From Orientallactaga sibirica (lineage: Eukaryota > Chordata > Mammalia > Rodentia > Dipodidae): 64,000 nucleotides of DNA. Positions 10,839 through 22,132 of the stretch are shown piece by piece; within the stretch, counting starts at the first letter, position 1, and every line of letters begins with the position of its first letter. The position numbers were made by a program, and so were the translations under genes. The DNA is taken from NCBI GenBank assembly GCA_036365145.1, contig JAEOAD010002279.1:3033001-3097000 (forward strand). The letters are read 5' to 3'. The notes under the pieces were generated by a model, which was not told the DNA's origin, did not search any database, and worked only from the letters and a program-made list of their open reading frames with translations.

Positions 10839-10948
10839 GTAATCCCAGCTCTAGGGAGGTGGAGCAAGGAGGATCCAGAGTTCAGATCAGCCTTAGCTAC
10901 ATGGTAAGCTCAAGTCCAGCCTGGGTAAATGAAACCTTGTATCAAAAG
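10792..10948 (+). mobile_element. Old B1/7SL-like SINE with (CA)n in its 5' part
   Basis: CCATGTGTGATGGTACAC, then (AC)n, then CTGTAATCCCAGCTCTAGGGAGG and CCAGCCTGGGTAAATGAAACC. It is more diverged than other B1 copies. The CA run (10808-10836) has grown out of the GGCACACGCC segment. Confidence 0.75.
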
Positions 10949-10957
10949 AAAGGAAAA

Positions 10958-11182
10958 GGGCTAAAGAGATGCCTTAGTGGTTAAAGTGCTTGCCTAAAAA
11001 GAGAAAAGGACCCAGGTTCGATTCCCCAGGACCCACAGAAACCAGATAGATACACAAGTGGCACGTGAGTTTGGCATTCATTTGCAGTGGCTGGAGGCCT
11101 TGGAGTGCTCATTTTCTCTATCTATCTATGTTTATCTTTCTTTCTCTCTCTCAGATAAATAAAGAAAAAGAAAAAGAAAGGA
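10958..11182 (+). mobile_element. tRNA-SINE subtype A, diverged
   Basis: Head GGGCTAAAGAGATGCC. Canonical B box GGTTCGATTCC kept. Tail (GAAAAA)n. Confidence 0.9.
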
Positions 11183-11380
11183 GGGCTGGAGAGATGGCTT
11201 AGCGGCTAAGGCATATGCCTGTGAAGCCTAAGGACCCAAGCCAGCTGCACATGGTGGCACATGCGTCTGGAGTTCATTTGCGGTGGCTAGAGGCCCTGGT
11301 GCACCCATTCTCACTCTCTCTCCCTCTCTCTGTCTTTAATAAATAAATAAGACAAAATCTTAAAAAAAAAAAAAGAAAGA
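11183..11380 (+). mobile_element. tRNA-SINE subtype A lacking the B box
   Basis: AAGGACCCAAGCCAGCTGCAC joins the two sides of a deletion of about 25 nt that removes GGTTCGATTCC. Starts right behind the tail of the previous copy. Confidence 0.93.
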
Positions 11381-12432
11381 AAAGATAAGAAAAAGAAGAA
11401 AAGGAAACTAAAGTCCAGGGTAGAAATGCTTATCTAAAGCCATATCACTATAAGGAATTTGAACCCAAGTCTTACTCAAATGCACCTGTCCTTTCTACTG
11501 TATTTTGCTAATTTGGCTTCAAAAATCATTAGATTATATAACCATACATTCCCAACCTTGGTTAATTTGTGGGGGACAAGGAATCTCACTGTATTATGAC
11601 GAATTGTTTTGTATTCACATCTTGAGCAAACCAGGAACAGATTACCTGACGGGAAACCTGTATTAAACTTGAGATTACAACAGCTACCAGGGCCCCCAAA
11701 CCATCTGCCTCACTCTGACAGAAAACAGAAAGAGCCTGCATAAGTGTATGTTATATGATACAGAATGTTTGGAAATTAAACCCCAAACCTTGGTTCACAT
11801 TTATAGCTCTCGCCTCCTCCAGAGATACGACTCTGAATGTTTAGCTCCCTAGAAACACAATGGATTGGTACAGTTGTTTAAATGTTATAGATGGGCTTTT
11901 TAATGAACCGTCAGAATGTGCTGAGCTGGTTTTGTTATCAAGACTTAGGTTTTTAATTTAGTAGTTTCGATTTGGGATTTTTTCCCCATAAACCTAAAGA
12001 TATTAACCTATAGCTTCATTTCCCCACCCTACGTGGCCCAGTTACCATACTTGACACTGCCCCTCCCCCCCGTTTGTACAATTGTCAAATTGTTCAGATA
12101 TTTATACCTACGCCTCACAATCCTCGCTTCTCTGAGTTCACAAAGATTTGTAAAGTTCAGATAAAATCAGGGTACAAATGTGCTTTACCAACTATAAGAA
12201 CTTAAGCAATTATATATCATTTTAAGGACTGTCATTCCATACTGGGAAGTTTTGGAGCAATGCCTCACTATCATTAATAGATATGAGTCAATAGTCAATT
12301 TTGAGGTAAAGTATTATATAATTCAACAAAGGTAGAGCTTTCTAGTAATACTGTGGGTTTTGTGTGTGTGTGTGTACAATTATGTCAATGCAAATGGAAG
12401 CAGTTTTATTGTCTCTTTAATGTTTCACTGTT
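11381..12432. other. Unique block
   Basis: Over 1 kb without recent repeats apart from the MIR piece at its left edge. AT-rich, no credible coding frame. A reasonable place to look for conserved non-coding sequence. Confidence 0.45.
11425..11512 (+). mobile_element. MIR 3' fragment
   Basis: Matches the MIR 3' order: TATCTAAAGCCATATCAC, GAATTTGAACCCAAGTCT, TTTCTACTGTATTTTGC. Confidence 0.65.
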
Positions 12433-12598
12433 TATTTTATTTTATTTTTTTTTTTTTTTTTCGGTTTTTCAAGGTAGGTTCTTGCTGTAGCCAAGGCTGG
12501 CCTGGAATTCACTATGTAGTCTCAGGGTGGCCTCAAACTCACGGCGATCATCCTAACTATGCCTCCTGAGTGCTGGTGTGCGCCACCACACCCAGCCC
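12433..12598 (-). mobile_element. B1 SINE
   Basis: Minus copy beginning with a T tract and ending in GCGCCACCACACCCAGCCC. The TGGGATTAAAGG part is deleted. Confidence 0.94.
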
Positions 12599-12606
12599 TA
12601 AAATAA

Positions 12607-12682
12607 TATTTTACGTGGGGAATCAAACCTTGGTTCTTTGGCTTCACAGACAAGTATCTTAACAGCTAAGCCATCCCTCCCT
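12607..12682 (-). mobile_element. tRNA-SINE head fragment
   Basis: Only the part from TTACGTGGGGAATCAAACC to CTAAGCCATCCCTCC remains. Confidence 0.85.
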
Positions 12683-12689
12683 CCATCCC

Positions 12690-12927
12690 TCCCTTTTTTT
12701 TTGTTTGCTTTTTTGTTTATTTATTTATTTGAGCATGATAGACAGAGAGAGAAGGAGGCAGAGACAGAGAATGGGCATGCCAGGGCCTCCAGCCACTGCA
12801 AACAAACTCCATATGTGTGTGCCACCTTGTACATCTGGCTTACGTGGGTCCTGGGGAGTCAAGCCTTAAACCGGGGTCCTTAGGCTTCACAGGCAAGCAC
12901 TTAACTACTAAGCCATCTCTCCAGCTC
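12690..12927 (-). mobile_element. tRNA-SINE subtype A
   Basis: T-rich tail, complete body. AAGCCTTAAACCGGGG in the B-box region is a 6-7 nt expansion also seen at 21.5 and 60.9 kb. Confidence 0.92.
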
Positions 12928-12954
12928 TAGCCTTTCTCTTTTTCATTTATGTAT

Positions 12955-13126
12955 TTTATTTTATTATTATTATTTTTCTTTTGGCTTTTCGAGGTAGGGT
13001 CTCCCTCTAGCCCAGGCTGACCTGAAATTCACTATTTAGTCTCAGGTTGGCCTTGAATTCACAGTGATTCTCCTACCTCTGCCTCCCGAGTGCTGGGATT
13101 AAAGGTGTGCACCACCATGCCTGGCC
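12955..13126 (-). mobile_element. B1 SINE
   Basis: Minus copy from TTTTCGAGGTAGGGTCTCCC to CACCATGCCTGGCCC. Confidence 0.95.
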
Positions 13127-13129
13127 CTC

Positions 13130-13376
13130 TTTTTTTTTTTTATTTTTTTAAAATATTTTATTTATATTTATTTATTTATTAGAGACAGAGAGAGGGACAG
13201 AGGAAGAGAGAGAGAAAGAGTGAGAATGGGTGCACCAGGGCCTCCAGCCACTGCAAACGAACTCCAGACACATGCACCACCACGTGCATCTGGCTTATGT
13301 GGGACCTGGAGAATCGAACCAGGGTCCTTAGGCTTCACAGGCATGTACCTTAACCGCTAAGCCATCTCTCCAGCCC
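13130..13376 (-). mobile_element. tRNA-SINE subtype A
   Basis: Last member of a same-strand stack of three tRNA-SINEs and two B1s (12433-13376). Confidence 0.95.
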
Positions 13377-13564
13377 ACTTTTTAAATTTTTTAACAAAGA
13401 TGAATTTAAGAGTAACAGATTGATGCGCTTGATAGATGAAATCTCGAGGCAGAAAAACATTAAAAGTGTGTTATAGATCCCTAAGCTGCCTTGACTCAGA
13501 TCTACTGTGAAGGAGGGAAATACACATCACAGATGAAAAGATGAAGTTTTGCACATAAAGAAAG

Positions 13565-13730
13565 GTTCGATTCCCCAGGTCCCACGTAAGCCAGATGCAC
13601 ATGGTGGCACATGCGTCTGGAGTTCGTTTGCAGTGGCTTAGAGGCCCTGGGGCGCCCATTCTCACGCTCTCTCTCAATCTCCCTCTCTCTGTCTCTAATA
13701 AATAAATAAATAAAATCTTAGAAAAAAATT
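13565..13730 (+). mobile_element. tRNA-SINE subtype A, 5'-truncated at the B box
   Basis: Begins exactly at GGTTCGATTCCCCAGG. The A-box half is absent. Tail (AAAT)n then AAAATCTTAG. Confidence 0.93.
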
Positions 13731-14136
13731 ATAAGTCGAAACACAATCAATCAAATATTTCTAAAAAAACATCTCTCTTCTTTGATGACAGGAAAGTAGA
13801 AATTTCATAGATTTCTATGGAAAGTATTTTCATTTATCATCATTTGCCTCAGAAATTTCTAATATTTTCTGTTGTCTCAGTATCCTAACTAGCTTGAGAT
13901 TTGTCCTGAGTTTCTCAATTGGGGAAAAAGAAAAACATGTTATTATTAGTGCTCTGCTAACGTGTTGTGGAATGGCTCAAACAGGAACACACTTGGTACT
14001 TCCAGATCTGTCGTTGTCCTGATCACAGTGCGAGATACACTAACACATGGTGAAATATGAAGATGGTCACAAACACCCAGGTTTTGACTATTTTCTTTTT
14101 ATTTCTCTGACATGTTTCAGATTAAAGGTAAATAAA
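13731..14136. other. Unique AT-rich DNA
   Basis: No feature recognised. Confidence 0.45.
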
Positions 14137-14320
14137 GGGCTGGGGAGATGGCTAGTGGTTAAAGATGCTTTCCTGCAAAGCCTATTGGCCTGGGTTCAAT
14201 TCCCCAGTGTCCACATAAACCCAAATGCACAAAGTGGCACACGTGTCTGGAGTTCATTTGCAGTCACAAGAGGCTCTCTTGTGCACTCTCTCTCTCTCTC
14301 TCAAATAAATAAAAATAATT
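14137..14320 (+). mobile_element. tRNA-SINE subtype A, diverged
   Basis: GGGCTGGGGAGATGGCTAGTGG; the body has small deletions. Tail to tail with the next copy. Confidence 0.9.
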
Positions 14321-14560
14321 TTATTTATTTTTATATTTTATTTTTATTCATGTTTGAGAGAGAAAGAGCAAGAGAGAGAAGCAGATAGAGAAAGAGAGAG
14401 AGAGAGAGAATGGGCGCACCAGGGCCTTTAGGCACTGCAAACAAACCCCAGAAGCATGTGCCACCTTGTGCACCTGGCTTATGTGGGTCCTGGAGAATCC
14501 AACTTGTGTCCCTTAGCTTTGCAGGCTAGCACCTTAACTGCTAAGCCATCCCTCCAGCCC
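14321..14560 (-). mobile_element. tRNA-SINE subtype A
   Basis: Complete minus copy to CCATCCCTCCAGCCCC. Confidence 0.93.
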
Positions 14561-14599
14561 CATACAAATATTTTTAAACAGACCAAAAAAAAAAAAAAT

Positions 14600-15410
14600 C
14601 ATAGACTTTTGATTAGTTTTTTCAGTACCAGGCATGTATTCCTTCCCATGGAGAGGGCCTTCCATCTAATTAGGGAGCAGTTGGTTTCCCTAAGAGCAGA
14701 CATGCCACTATTGCACCTGTTCCGGTCATTGGGCCTGTCTAGCCAAACTTGGGTTTTCCAGTGTCCACTGTTTTCACTGCTGATGACTTCTGTCTCCCAT
14801 ATGGCTGCATGCAGTGCAGCTTTTTCCAGGTTTCAGTTGGCTGGTCTACAGGGAGAAGGTTTTCTGCTCAGCACCAGCTTGCTTTCTCAGTGACCTTGCC
14901 TCTCAGGCAAGAGATGTCTACAGCAATAGGATCTTACCATCTGTTTCTCAAGGGAAACCAAGGGCCTTGGCAATAGACTTTAATGTTTTGGAGGCTACAG
15001 GGACCTCCCTGGCCAACAACTCACTGGAAGGTATCCCATCCCAGGCACTGAAAATTTTCTAGTAACAGTCTATAGCATCTGGATGTGCCATTATTCAAAA
15101 AAGTAGGTTTACATAAGTCTTGTTCAGACTTACGCATTCTCTTCCCATGTCCTTGCTTAGGCCTTTCTCCTCCCTGTAATCTGTTCTTCTACTTACATAT
15201 ATGCAATACCATACACTTAAATCCTTCCCTCTCCTGCCTCCCTTATAGCCTTTTACCAGCTTACTGGTTTCTGGTACCTATTTTTGGTTCCAGTTCACAC
15301 ACAAGTCTATACATTTGTAGCTAGGATCCACATATGAGAGAGAACATGTGACATGACGTTTGGCTTTCTGAGCCTGGGTGACCTCACTTAGTAGAATCCT
15401 TAGCATAAAC
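14600..15410 (-). mobile_element. LINE-1 3' region fragment (probable)
   Basis: The right end (about 15290-15405: CACACAAGTCTATACATTTG, ATCCACATATGAGAGAG, AACATGTGACATGACG, TGGGTGACCTCACTTAG) reads like the reverse complement of the ORF2/3'UTR junction of rodent L1. The rest would be 3'UTR. No intact coding part. Confidence 0.55.
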
Positions 15411-15792
15411 CAAACAGGTAAATCAAGTGCAATCCTTCCAGAGAAGTTTGCTAAGTGCTGCTTTTGAGCTTGGCAAATAGTGGCAGCAGGAATTCATTCT
15501 GCTTTCCCCATTCAGCCATTTCATGTGCGTGAGCATCCCGCTGTGCCTCCCCTCACCCCCACCCCCACCCCCAGCTCTGAGCTGAGCAAAGCTGCGGAAC
15601 AAAACAGGGACATCAACAGAAAGTCTGTAGGATTCTGTAGCCAATGTGTGTGAGATACTCAGAGGGAAACCATCCTAAGGTGCTGTATGCAACATGTTTT
15701 TCAGTGGCCTTGCTGTTTGTGATATTTTGTGATATATGTCTCAGAAGCAATGAAAATTGAAAATACACGTTTAATTTAAAAAAAAAAAGGAT
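15411..15792. other. Unique DNA
   Basis: Contains (CACCCC)n at about 15555-15572 and a 10-12 nt A tract at the right end. No gene. Confidence 0.4.
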
Positions 15793-16000
15793 GGGCTAGA
15801 GAGATGGCTTAGCGGTTAAGGTGTATGCCTGTGAAGCCTAAGGACCCCGGTTCGATTCTCCAGATCCCACATGAGCCGGATACACAAGGTGGCACATGCG
15901 TTTGGAGTTCATTTGCAGTGGCTGGAGGCCCCAGAATGCCCATTCTCACTCTCTCTGTCTCTGTCTCTCTTTCTCTGTCTCTAATAAATAAATAAATTTT
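15793..16000 (+). mobile_element. tRNA-SINE subtype A
   Basis: Complete, with B box GGTTCGATTCTCC. AAAAGGAT is found on both sides (about 15784 and 16002). Confidence 0.94.
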
Positions 16001-16009
16001 TTAAAAGGA

Positions 16010-16540
16010 TTAAATTTCCACATCTCAAAAAAGAATTGATGGCAGACATGTAACTTTCTCTACACATTTTGCAATGATTTCTGTCTATGAGAGAAGCCAC
16101 CAGCCATCTGTGTCCATATGAAGCTCACAACGCAGAAATATGCACAGGGATCTTGCTGATTTGTTTAAAATGCCACTGCTCTTCGAAGAAAGTATTTGGA
16201 AACTTCCACTCAGAAGTTCCACGGTGGCTGGAGAAGGGGTCTTTCCATATCACTCTGTGAATGTTCAATCTCCTGTAAATCAAAGGTCTAAGTGGATATT
16301 GATCATGTTCTACTCAAGGTGTATTTGTGCTTGTGGGCAAACTTTTAACTGCCAACCTGTTTGCCTCCATTCACAGAAGTTTTGCAGTTAAGTGATACCA
16401 ATTTAGACACGTTTTGGAACTTGTAAATACGTGAATTTGGTGGGTCACGCTATTTTTTCTTCAAATTAACAGAACCAAAGGAAAAGTTGGGATAAGTTCA
16501 TTTAGACATAGATAAAATATCACGTATCATCCTCTTCGTT
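16010..16540. other. Unique DNA
   Basis: An 83-codon plus frame at 16140-16391 has no recognised domain. No gene called. Confidence 0.4.
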
Positions 16541-16705
16541 TTTATTTTATTTTATTTGTGGGGGTCAGGCACCAGGGCCTCTTGCAGCTGTAAAGGGACA
16601 CCAGATACTTGCACCACTTTCTGCATCCAGCTTGGGAACAGAACCCAGACCTGCAGAATTTTAAGCAAGCACCTTTAAGTGCCGTGACATATTGCCACCC
16701 CCAAA
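16541..16705 (-). mobile_element. Old tRNA-derived SINE, strongly diverged
   Basis: GGCACCAGGGCCTCTTGCAG, ACACCAGATACTTGCACCAC and AGCAAGCACCTTTAAG keep the layout of a minus-strand tRNA-SINE but with many substitutions and a different head, so an older relative. Confidence 0.6.
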
Positions 16706-16958
16706 TATTATTTTGATAGCCCAAAAGTTAAATATTGAAGATGAGGGTGTTCTGTGGTAAAGTAGACATTAAAATGTTGATAGAACATTATACTGAAGCA
16801 AACAATATTTTTACCACATTAAGAAATCGATGGCAATATGCAAATGTACTTGGAGTTGATTTGAGATGCACTACGCACACCTGTGCCCTAACTCATTATC
16901 AGATTCTATATTAAAATAGGATCTGCAGGTATCCAAGTTCATTTAAAATATTAATGGA

Positions 16959-17210
16959 GGGCTGGAGAGATGGCTTAGTGGTTAAGGCACCTGCCTCCTA
17001 AGCCTAAGAACGCTGGTTCCAATCTCCAGCGGTTCCAATCTCCAGGTCCCACATTTAGCCAGATGCAAAGTGACGCAAGGGCGCAATGCCACACTTGACC
17101 ACAAGGGGGCGCACACATCTGGATTTCGTTCGCAACAGCTGAGAGACTGCTGGCACGCCCATCTCTATCTGTCTTCCTCTTCCTCTCTCTCTGTCTCTCC
17201 AAAAAAAAAA
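16959..17210 (+). mobile_element. tRNA-SINE subtype B-dup with TSD
   Basis: GGTTCCAATCTCCAGC is followed directly by GGTTCCAATCTCCAGG. TTAATGGA flanks both ends (16951-16958 and 17213-17220). Confidence 0.96.
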
Positions 17211-17220
17211 CATTAATGGA

Positions 17221-17500
17221 GACAAATTTTGCCTGGAGAAATGGCTAGAATAACTGTGACATAGCTTCACCTGGCAGTGAGATTTTTCACTGTTTGTCAC
17301 GAAGCCCAAGTGAATTTCGGAATGGTTAGAGGCCTACAAGAGCTACGATGGAGTCAGCCTGTGCCACTGGGAGTACTCAAAATTTCAGTTAAGTTCCTAA
17401 TAAGATGATAACCTTGAATATAATAAATCAAAGAAAAAAACCATTAAGACTCAGCTTTGGAAACTTGCAGCAAACCCCAAGCAATAAAGAAGAATAAAGC
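17221..17500. other. Unique DNA
   Basis: No feature recognised. Confidence 0.4.
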
Positions 17501-17504
17501 TTGT

Positions 17505-17640
17505 AGGCAGGCGTGGTTGGCAACATATCTGTAAGTCCAGCACTAAGGATGCTGAGGCAAAAGAATTGACAGATCACAGCCAGATGGGTCTGCATATAAG
17601 CTGGGGACTAGCCTGGAATACGCACTGAGTATCAAAATGG
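17505..17640 (+). mobile_element. Old B1/B4-like SINE
   Basis: GTAGGCAGGCGTGGTTGGC, CTGTAAGTCCAGCAC, GATGCTGAGGCAAAAG and GGGGACTAGCCTGG are diverged 7SL-type landmarks. Confidence 0.6.
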
Positions 17641-17796
17641 AGAAGGCTGTCGGGGAGGAAGGAAAAGAGAGAGGGAGGCAGAGAGGGAGGGGAGGAAGGA
17701 AAGAGGGAAGAAGAGAGGAAAAGAGAGAGGGAAGAAGTAGGGGAGGGACTCAGGGAGGGAAAGAGAGAGGCAGGGAGGGAGGGACAAAAAAGCAGA
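17638..17796 (+). repeat. GA-rich low-complexity tract
   Basis: Imperfect GGGAGGAAGGAAAGAGAG units. It opens overlapping frames on both strands that are not genes. Confidence 0.9.
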
Positions 17797-17799
17797 GAT

Positions 17800-18975
17800 T
17801 TAGGCAACAAGAATCCAATCAGTTTGGGATACATCTCTTTGAAATTCTACAATTGCAAGTTGGAATTGTTTGACTTGGGCAAAGTATCTTTTGATGAAAC
17901 CCACATGCCTAATTGAACCAATGTGTGTTTGGTAGTAGACAGTAATTGCATTTAGAATACACAGGTGGTTTTGGTTTTTTGTTTTTTTCTTTCCCCCCAA
18001 AATCCATCTTCGGTGAAATTTTCAGTGCAATAATCATAAAATGAGACAACATTTTGGGATGACTTGGTGTAAGTCAAGAAAACGATACAAATATACTAAA
18101 GAGGGCCCTCTATGTCTGTGCTTATTGCAACGCTGTACGCAAAAGCTGAGACACAGAATCAATCTACAATTATCACCATGCGTGCGTGAGTCATGAACGC
18201 TTACAATACGCACAATGGAATCTTGGTCAGAAAAGGAATGAGTCCGAGTCTCACTGTGTAGCCCACCTGGCCTCTAGTTAATGGGTGATCCTCCTGCCTC
18301 AGCGCCATGTGTTAGGATTAGAGGCATCTGCAGAGAAACCCAACCTGACTGGCCATCTTCTTGATACGTCACCACGTGACACCAAAAGCAGGGGGCTCCG
18401 GGGTGACCTTTTTGAAGAGCAATAATCCCACTTACAAGAGCCCCAAGCAGCGAACGAGGCCCCACATCCCTCCCCCAACACCCTGGCATTGAGTGTCAGG
18501 ATTTTAACATGGGAATTTGGGGGGAGGGGACACAAACATTCTGCCCACAGCACATGTCAACTCTAAAAGTTTACAACGGCCAGCACTGACCAGTTTCTGC
18601 TTTACGAGGGTTGCAAATAAGTAGAGAGTTAGGAGACCTGAAAACACCAGTTTGAACAAGAGAGAGACTTAAAAGAGGCCATTGTAATGGTATAGTATTA
18701 TTCACCTTGGTCAGGACAGTGAAATAACGGAGCAGAAACGATTTGGAAAGCTACCAAAGCTACCATAGCTAATGACAAAGTGGGTACAGAGATTTATGGA
18801 AGGACCCCAAGATGGTGGGAAGCCCTCTCGTTGGCCTATAGTGAGGAAGAGTGGCAACCACAGAAATTGGACTAATTAGAAGGAAAATGGATACAAGAGC
18901 CGGGAACTGAGTGGTTGGGTGAATTTTGTTTGTATCAGAGAAAGTTCAGGCCTGGTAGATAGACCTTCAGATTAG
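17800..18975. other. Unique block
   Basis: About 1.2 kb, with one old B1 piece inside (below). No credible coding frame. Confidence 0.4.
18240..18335 (-). mobile_element. Old B1 fragment
   Basis: GAGTCTCACTGTGTAGCCCACCTGG, GATCCTCCTGCCTCAGC and TTAGGATTAGAGGCATCTGC match a diverged minus-strand B1. Confidence 0.65.
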
Positions 18976-18989
18976 AAATAGTCACACAT

Positions 18990-19190
18990 GGGCTGGAGGG
19001 ATGGCTTAGCGGTTAAGGCACATGCCTGCGAAGCCTAAGGACCCTGGTTCGATTCTCCAGGTCCTGCGTAAGCCAGTTGCACGAGGGAGTGCATGCGTCT
19101 GGAGTTCGTTTACAGTGGCTAGAGGCCCTGGCACACCTATTCTCACTCTCCCTCTCTCTGTCTCTAATAAATAAAATAAAATCTTTAAAC
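18990..19190 (+). mobile_element. tRNA-SINE subtype A with TSD
   Basis: Complete, with canonical GGTTCGATTC. TSD AAATAGTCACACAT (18976-18989) against AAATAGCCACACAT (19191-19204). Tail ends AAAATCTTT. Confidence 0.97.
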
Positions 19191-19346
19191 AAATAGCCAC
19201 ACATATTTAGATACTGGCATGTCATGCTCCGAGGAATGACCAAACACCTTGGCTAGAGCCACTCAGAAAGGAGAAATACGCTCTCTAATTTTCCTATCAG
19301 TAGCTAAAACTTTCAAGCTTTTTCTTCTTTTTAAAAATACTTTTTG

Positions 19347-19506
19347 GGCTGGAGAGATGGCTTAGCGGTTAAGGTGTATGCCTGTGAAGACTAAGGACCC
19401 ACATTTGATTCCCCAGGTCCCATGTAAGCCAGATGCACATGGTGGTGCATGTGTCTGGAGTTCGTTTGCAGTGCCTAGAGGCCCTGGCATGCCCATTCTC
19501 ACTCTT

Positions 19507-19544
<38 letters not shown>

Positions 19545-19584
19545 CCTCTGTCTCTAATAAATAAATAAATAAATAAATAAATAT
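19347..19584 (+). mobile_element. tRNA-SINE subtype A
   Basis: Complete with a long (CT)n and (AAAT)n tail. The B box is damaged (ATTTGATTCC). Tail to tail with the next copy. Confidence 0.95.
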
Positions 19585-19766
19585 TTTATTGGCAAGGAGA
19601 GAACGGGAGAGTGGGCATACCAGGGCCTCCAGCTGCTGCAAATGATCTCCACCAAATGCGCCACTTTGTGCATCTGGCTTTATGTGGGAACTGATTAGGG
19701 CAATCAAACCTGGTTCGTTAGGCTTTGCAAGCAAGCTCCTTAACCACTGAGCCATCTCTCCAGCCC
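19585..19766 (-). mobile_element. tRNA-SINE subtype A
   Basis: Minus copy with a short tail region. The insertion ACTGATTAGGGCAATC disturbs the B-box neighbourhood. Confidence 0.9.
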
Positions 19767-19780
19767 TATCCAGACTTTTT

Positions 19781-19997
19781 TAAAAAAATATATTTTATTT
19801 ATTTATTTATTTGAGAGAGAGAAAGAGGGAGAGAAAGAGAGTGAGAGTGGGCGCGCCAGGGCTTCCAGCCACTGCAAACGAACTCCAGATGCATGCGCCA
19901 CCTTGTGCATCTGGCTTACGTGAGTCCTGGAGAATCGAACCAGGATCCTTTGGCTTTGCAGGCAAACGCCTTAACCACTAAGCCATCCCTCCAGCCC
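19781..19997 (-). mobile_element. tRNA-SINE subtype A with TSD
   Basis: Complete. TSD TATCCAGACTTTTT (19767-19780) against TATCCAGATTTTC (19998-20010). Confidence 0.96.
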
Positions 19998-20010
19998 TAT
20001 CCAGATTTTC

Positions 20011-20882
20011 TTAATCAGCCCATATCACTCTCTCCAGTTAACGCTTTAAAACTTTATACCAAACATCTAGCAGGCATGTAAGAAAAAATGAGGTAAGTCA
20101 ACATACATTCTCTTCAGAAGCTCCAAAAACAAAGAAATCGTGGAAACGCCAATTAAAAAAAAAAAAAACCCAGCTCCATACCTTGTTTTTAAAAACTTTA
20201 ATTTTATTAGTTAGCTGCTCCTAACTTTGCAAAACTTTATGCTAGTGCGTGTCTGCTCTTTCTCTTAATAAAGGCAATTATATTTTAATGCTCCAGGCTG
20301 GAATATTTCCAGAAAGTTGCAAGGCAACAATACGCAACTGGGACTGAAAATGCCCAGTACCCCAACACAAGCTTGCCAAGGACCACCCATCTACACAGCA
20401 AGAGATCTCTGCTCAGGCATGCTCTGGCTCTGCCCACCCATTGTCCTGGTGATCTGGGACGGCACCCACATGGCTGGCTAGAAGGGAAGAAAAGAAAACA
20501 GAACACATCGTGGGGAGATGGGAATGCAGATAGGAGATCTGGAAACGTCGGCTTCTGTTTTGTTCCTGGCCAGATTTGAGAGTTGTTAGTCTCTTGAGAA
20601 GGTTAGCCCAGGGCTTCTTCTCCATGTTCTCAATGGAGGAACGGCAGCTCTGGCAATGCCTGGCCGTTGCTGAGCCAACATTTAAAGAGTGAATGTGAGT
20701 AATAGCGGGGTAATTTTAAGTCCTTCATATATTAGCTAAGCTTCTTTGAGTTGTGAATAAACAGAAACCGAGTAGGATTGGCTTCGGTTTAAAGGCACCT
20801 TTTGGGGAAATATGGTGGGATATGGCATGGAATCCAAGAAAAATTAATAAAGCAACAGAATGGGATAAGAACAAAGATTTCA
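20011..20882. other. Unique block
   Basis: Contains an A-rich tract at 20154-20168. Overlapping frames of 60-73 codons on both strands at 20285-20625 show no domain. Confidence 0.4.
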
Positions 20883-21046
20883 GCCGGGCGTGGTGGTGCA
20901 CGTCTTTAATCCCAGCACTCCTGGAGGCAGAGGTAGGAGGATCACCGTGAGTTCAAGGCCACCCTGAGACTACATTCCAGGTCAGCCTGGGCTAGAATGA
21001 GACCCTACCTTGAAAAACCAAAAAAAAAAGAAAAAGAAAACAAAAA
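20883..21046 (+). mobile_element. B1 SINE
   Basis: GCCGGGCGTGGTGG start. The ATAGTGAA segment is missing (GACTACATTCCAGG). A-rich tail. Confidence 0.95.
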
Positions 21047-21049
21047 GAA

Positions 21050-21121
21050 TGACTTCCTCTCCCTCTCTGTCTGTCTGCCTCTCTCTGTGTCTCTCTCCAA
21101 AAATTTAAAAAAAAAAAAAAA
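21050..21121 (+). mobile_element. tRNA-SINE subtype B tail fragment
   Basis: Only the CT-rich 3' end typical of subtype B (CTCTGTGTCTCTCTCC plus A tract) remains. Confidence 0.7.
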
Positions 21122-21353
21122 TGCTCTGGCCTCAAAGAGCTGTAGGGGTGGGGACGGTGGCTGGAGCATGCTGGCCTTAAAAGCAAAGGGATTGCTGACT
21201 TGTGGAAGAAAAGAGAGAGAGAAAAAAAGAGAGAGAGAGAAGCAAGCAAGTTCTGCCACGTGACGGCTATCCAATCTACACAATGGGTATATCTAGATAC
21301 TTTATCATTTCGGGTTCATAGAACTGGAATATCTCATAATTGAGAGAACTTTC
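21122..21353. other. Unique DNA with a GA tract
   Basis: AAGAGAGAGAGAAAAAAAG-like run at 21205-21245. Otherwise nothing recognised. Confidence 0.4.
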
Positions 21354-21588
21354 TTTTTAAAAAAATTTTTTTTAATTTATGTATTTGAGAGTGACAGACA
21401 GAGAGAGAAAGAGGCAGATAGAGAGAGAGAATGGGCGCGCAAGGGCCTCCAGCCACTGCGTACGAACTCCAGATGCGTGCGCCACCTCGTGCATCTGGCT
21501 TACGTAGGTCCTGAGGAATCGAACCTCAATCCGGGGTCCTTGGGCTTCACAGGCAAACACTTAACTGCTAAGCCATCTCTCTCCAGGC
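21354..21588 (-). mobile_element. tRNA-SINE subtype A
   Basis: Complete. It carries the AACCTCAATCCGGGG expansion in the B-box region and ends CCATCTCTCTCCAGG. Confidence 0.92.
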
Positions 21589-21649
21589 CTGAGAGAGAAG
21601 AGCATTCAATACACGCTTACTGAAAATGCTAATGGCAGATTTCTTCTCT

Positions 21650-21861
21650 AAAAAAAATATATTTTATTTCTATTTATTTATTTATTTGACTGAGGGAGGG
21701 GAGAGAGAGCGAATGGGCACGTCAGGGCCTCCAGCCACTGCAAATGAACTCCAGACGCATGCGTCCCCTTGTGAATCTAGCTAACGTGGGTCTTGGGAAT
21801 CGAACCTGGGTCCTTTGGCTTTGCAGGCAAACGCCTTAACAGCTCAAGCCATCCCTCCAGT
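21650..21861 (-). mobile_element. tRNA-SINE subtype A
   Basis: Complete. One-base insertion in the head (GCTCAAGCCATCCCTCCAG). Confidence 0.93.
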
Positions 21862-22062
21862 CTGAAGATTTTTTTACTTTCCAGAATTCTAAGTCATCTC
21901 ACAAATTCAGGGCTCCCTGAATTTCTTTACCCCATCTGTCATTCATGTAACTTGACTCCAAGTGCACAATTCATCTCTACCGGGCACTGTGAAGGCAGGA
22001 TGGTGCTCTACAGGCTGTGACATCCCCAGTGTCAGTGCCTGACATCTACTGACTGAAAGTCC

Positions 22063-22130
22063 TACACTAGTTCCAAGTCAGCCTGGACTTGAGTGAGACC
22101 CTCACTTGAAAATAAACAAACAGAACAAAA
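22063..22130 (+). mobile_element. B1 3' fragment
   Basis: TTCCAAGTCAGCCTGGACTTGAGTGAGACCC plus A-rich tail. Confidence 0.75.
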
Positions 22131-22132
22131 GC

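Noticed and set aside
18990..19060. tRNA-like head with A and B boxes as a tRNA gene
   Set aside because: It is the head of a dispersed SINE with a body, A-rich tail and TSD, and it does not fold as a complete tRNA. The same applies to all other copies.
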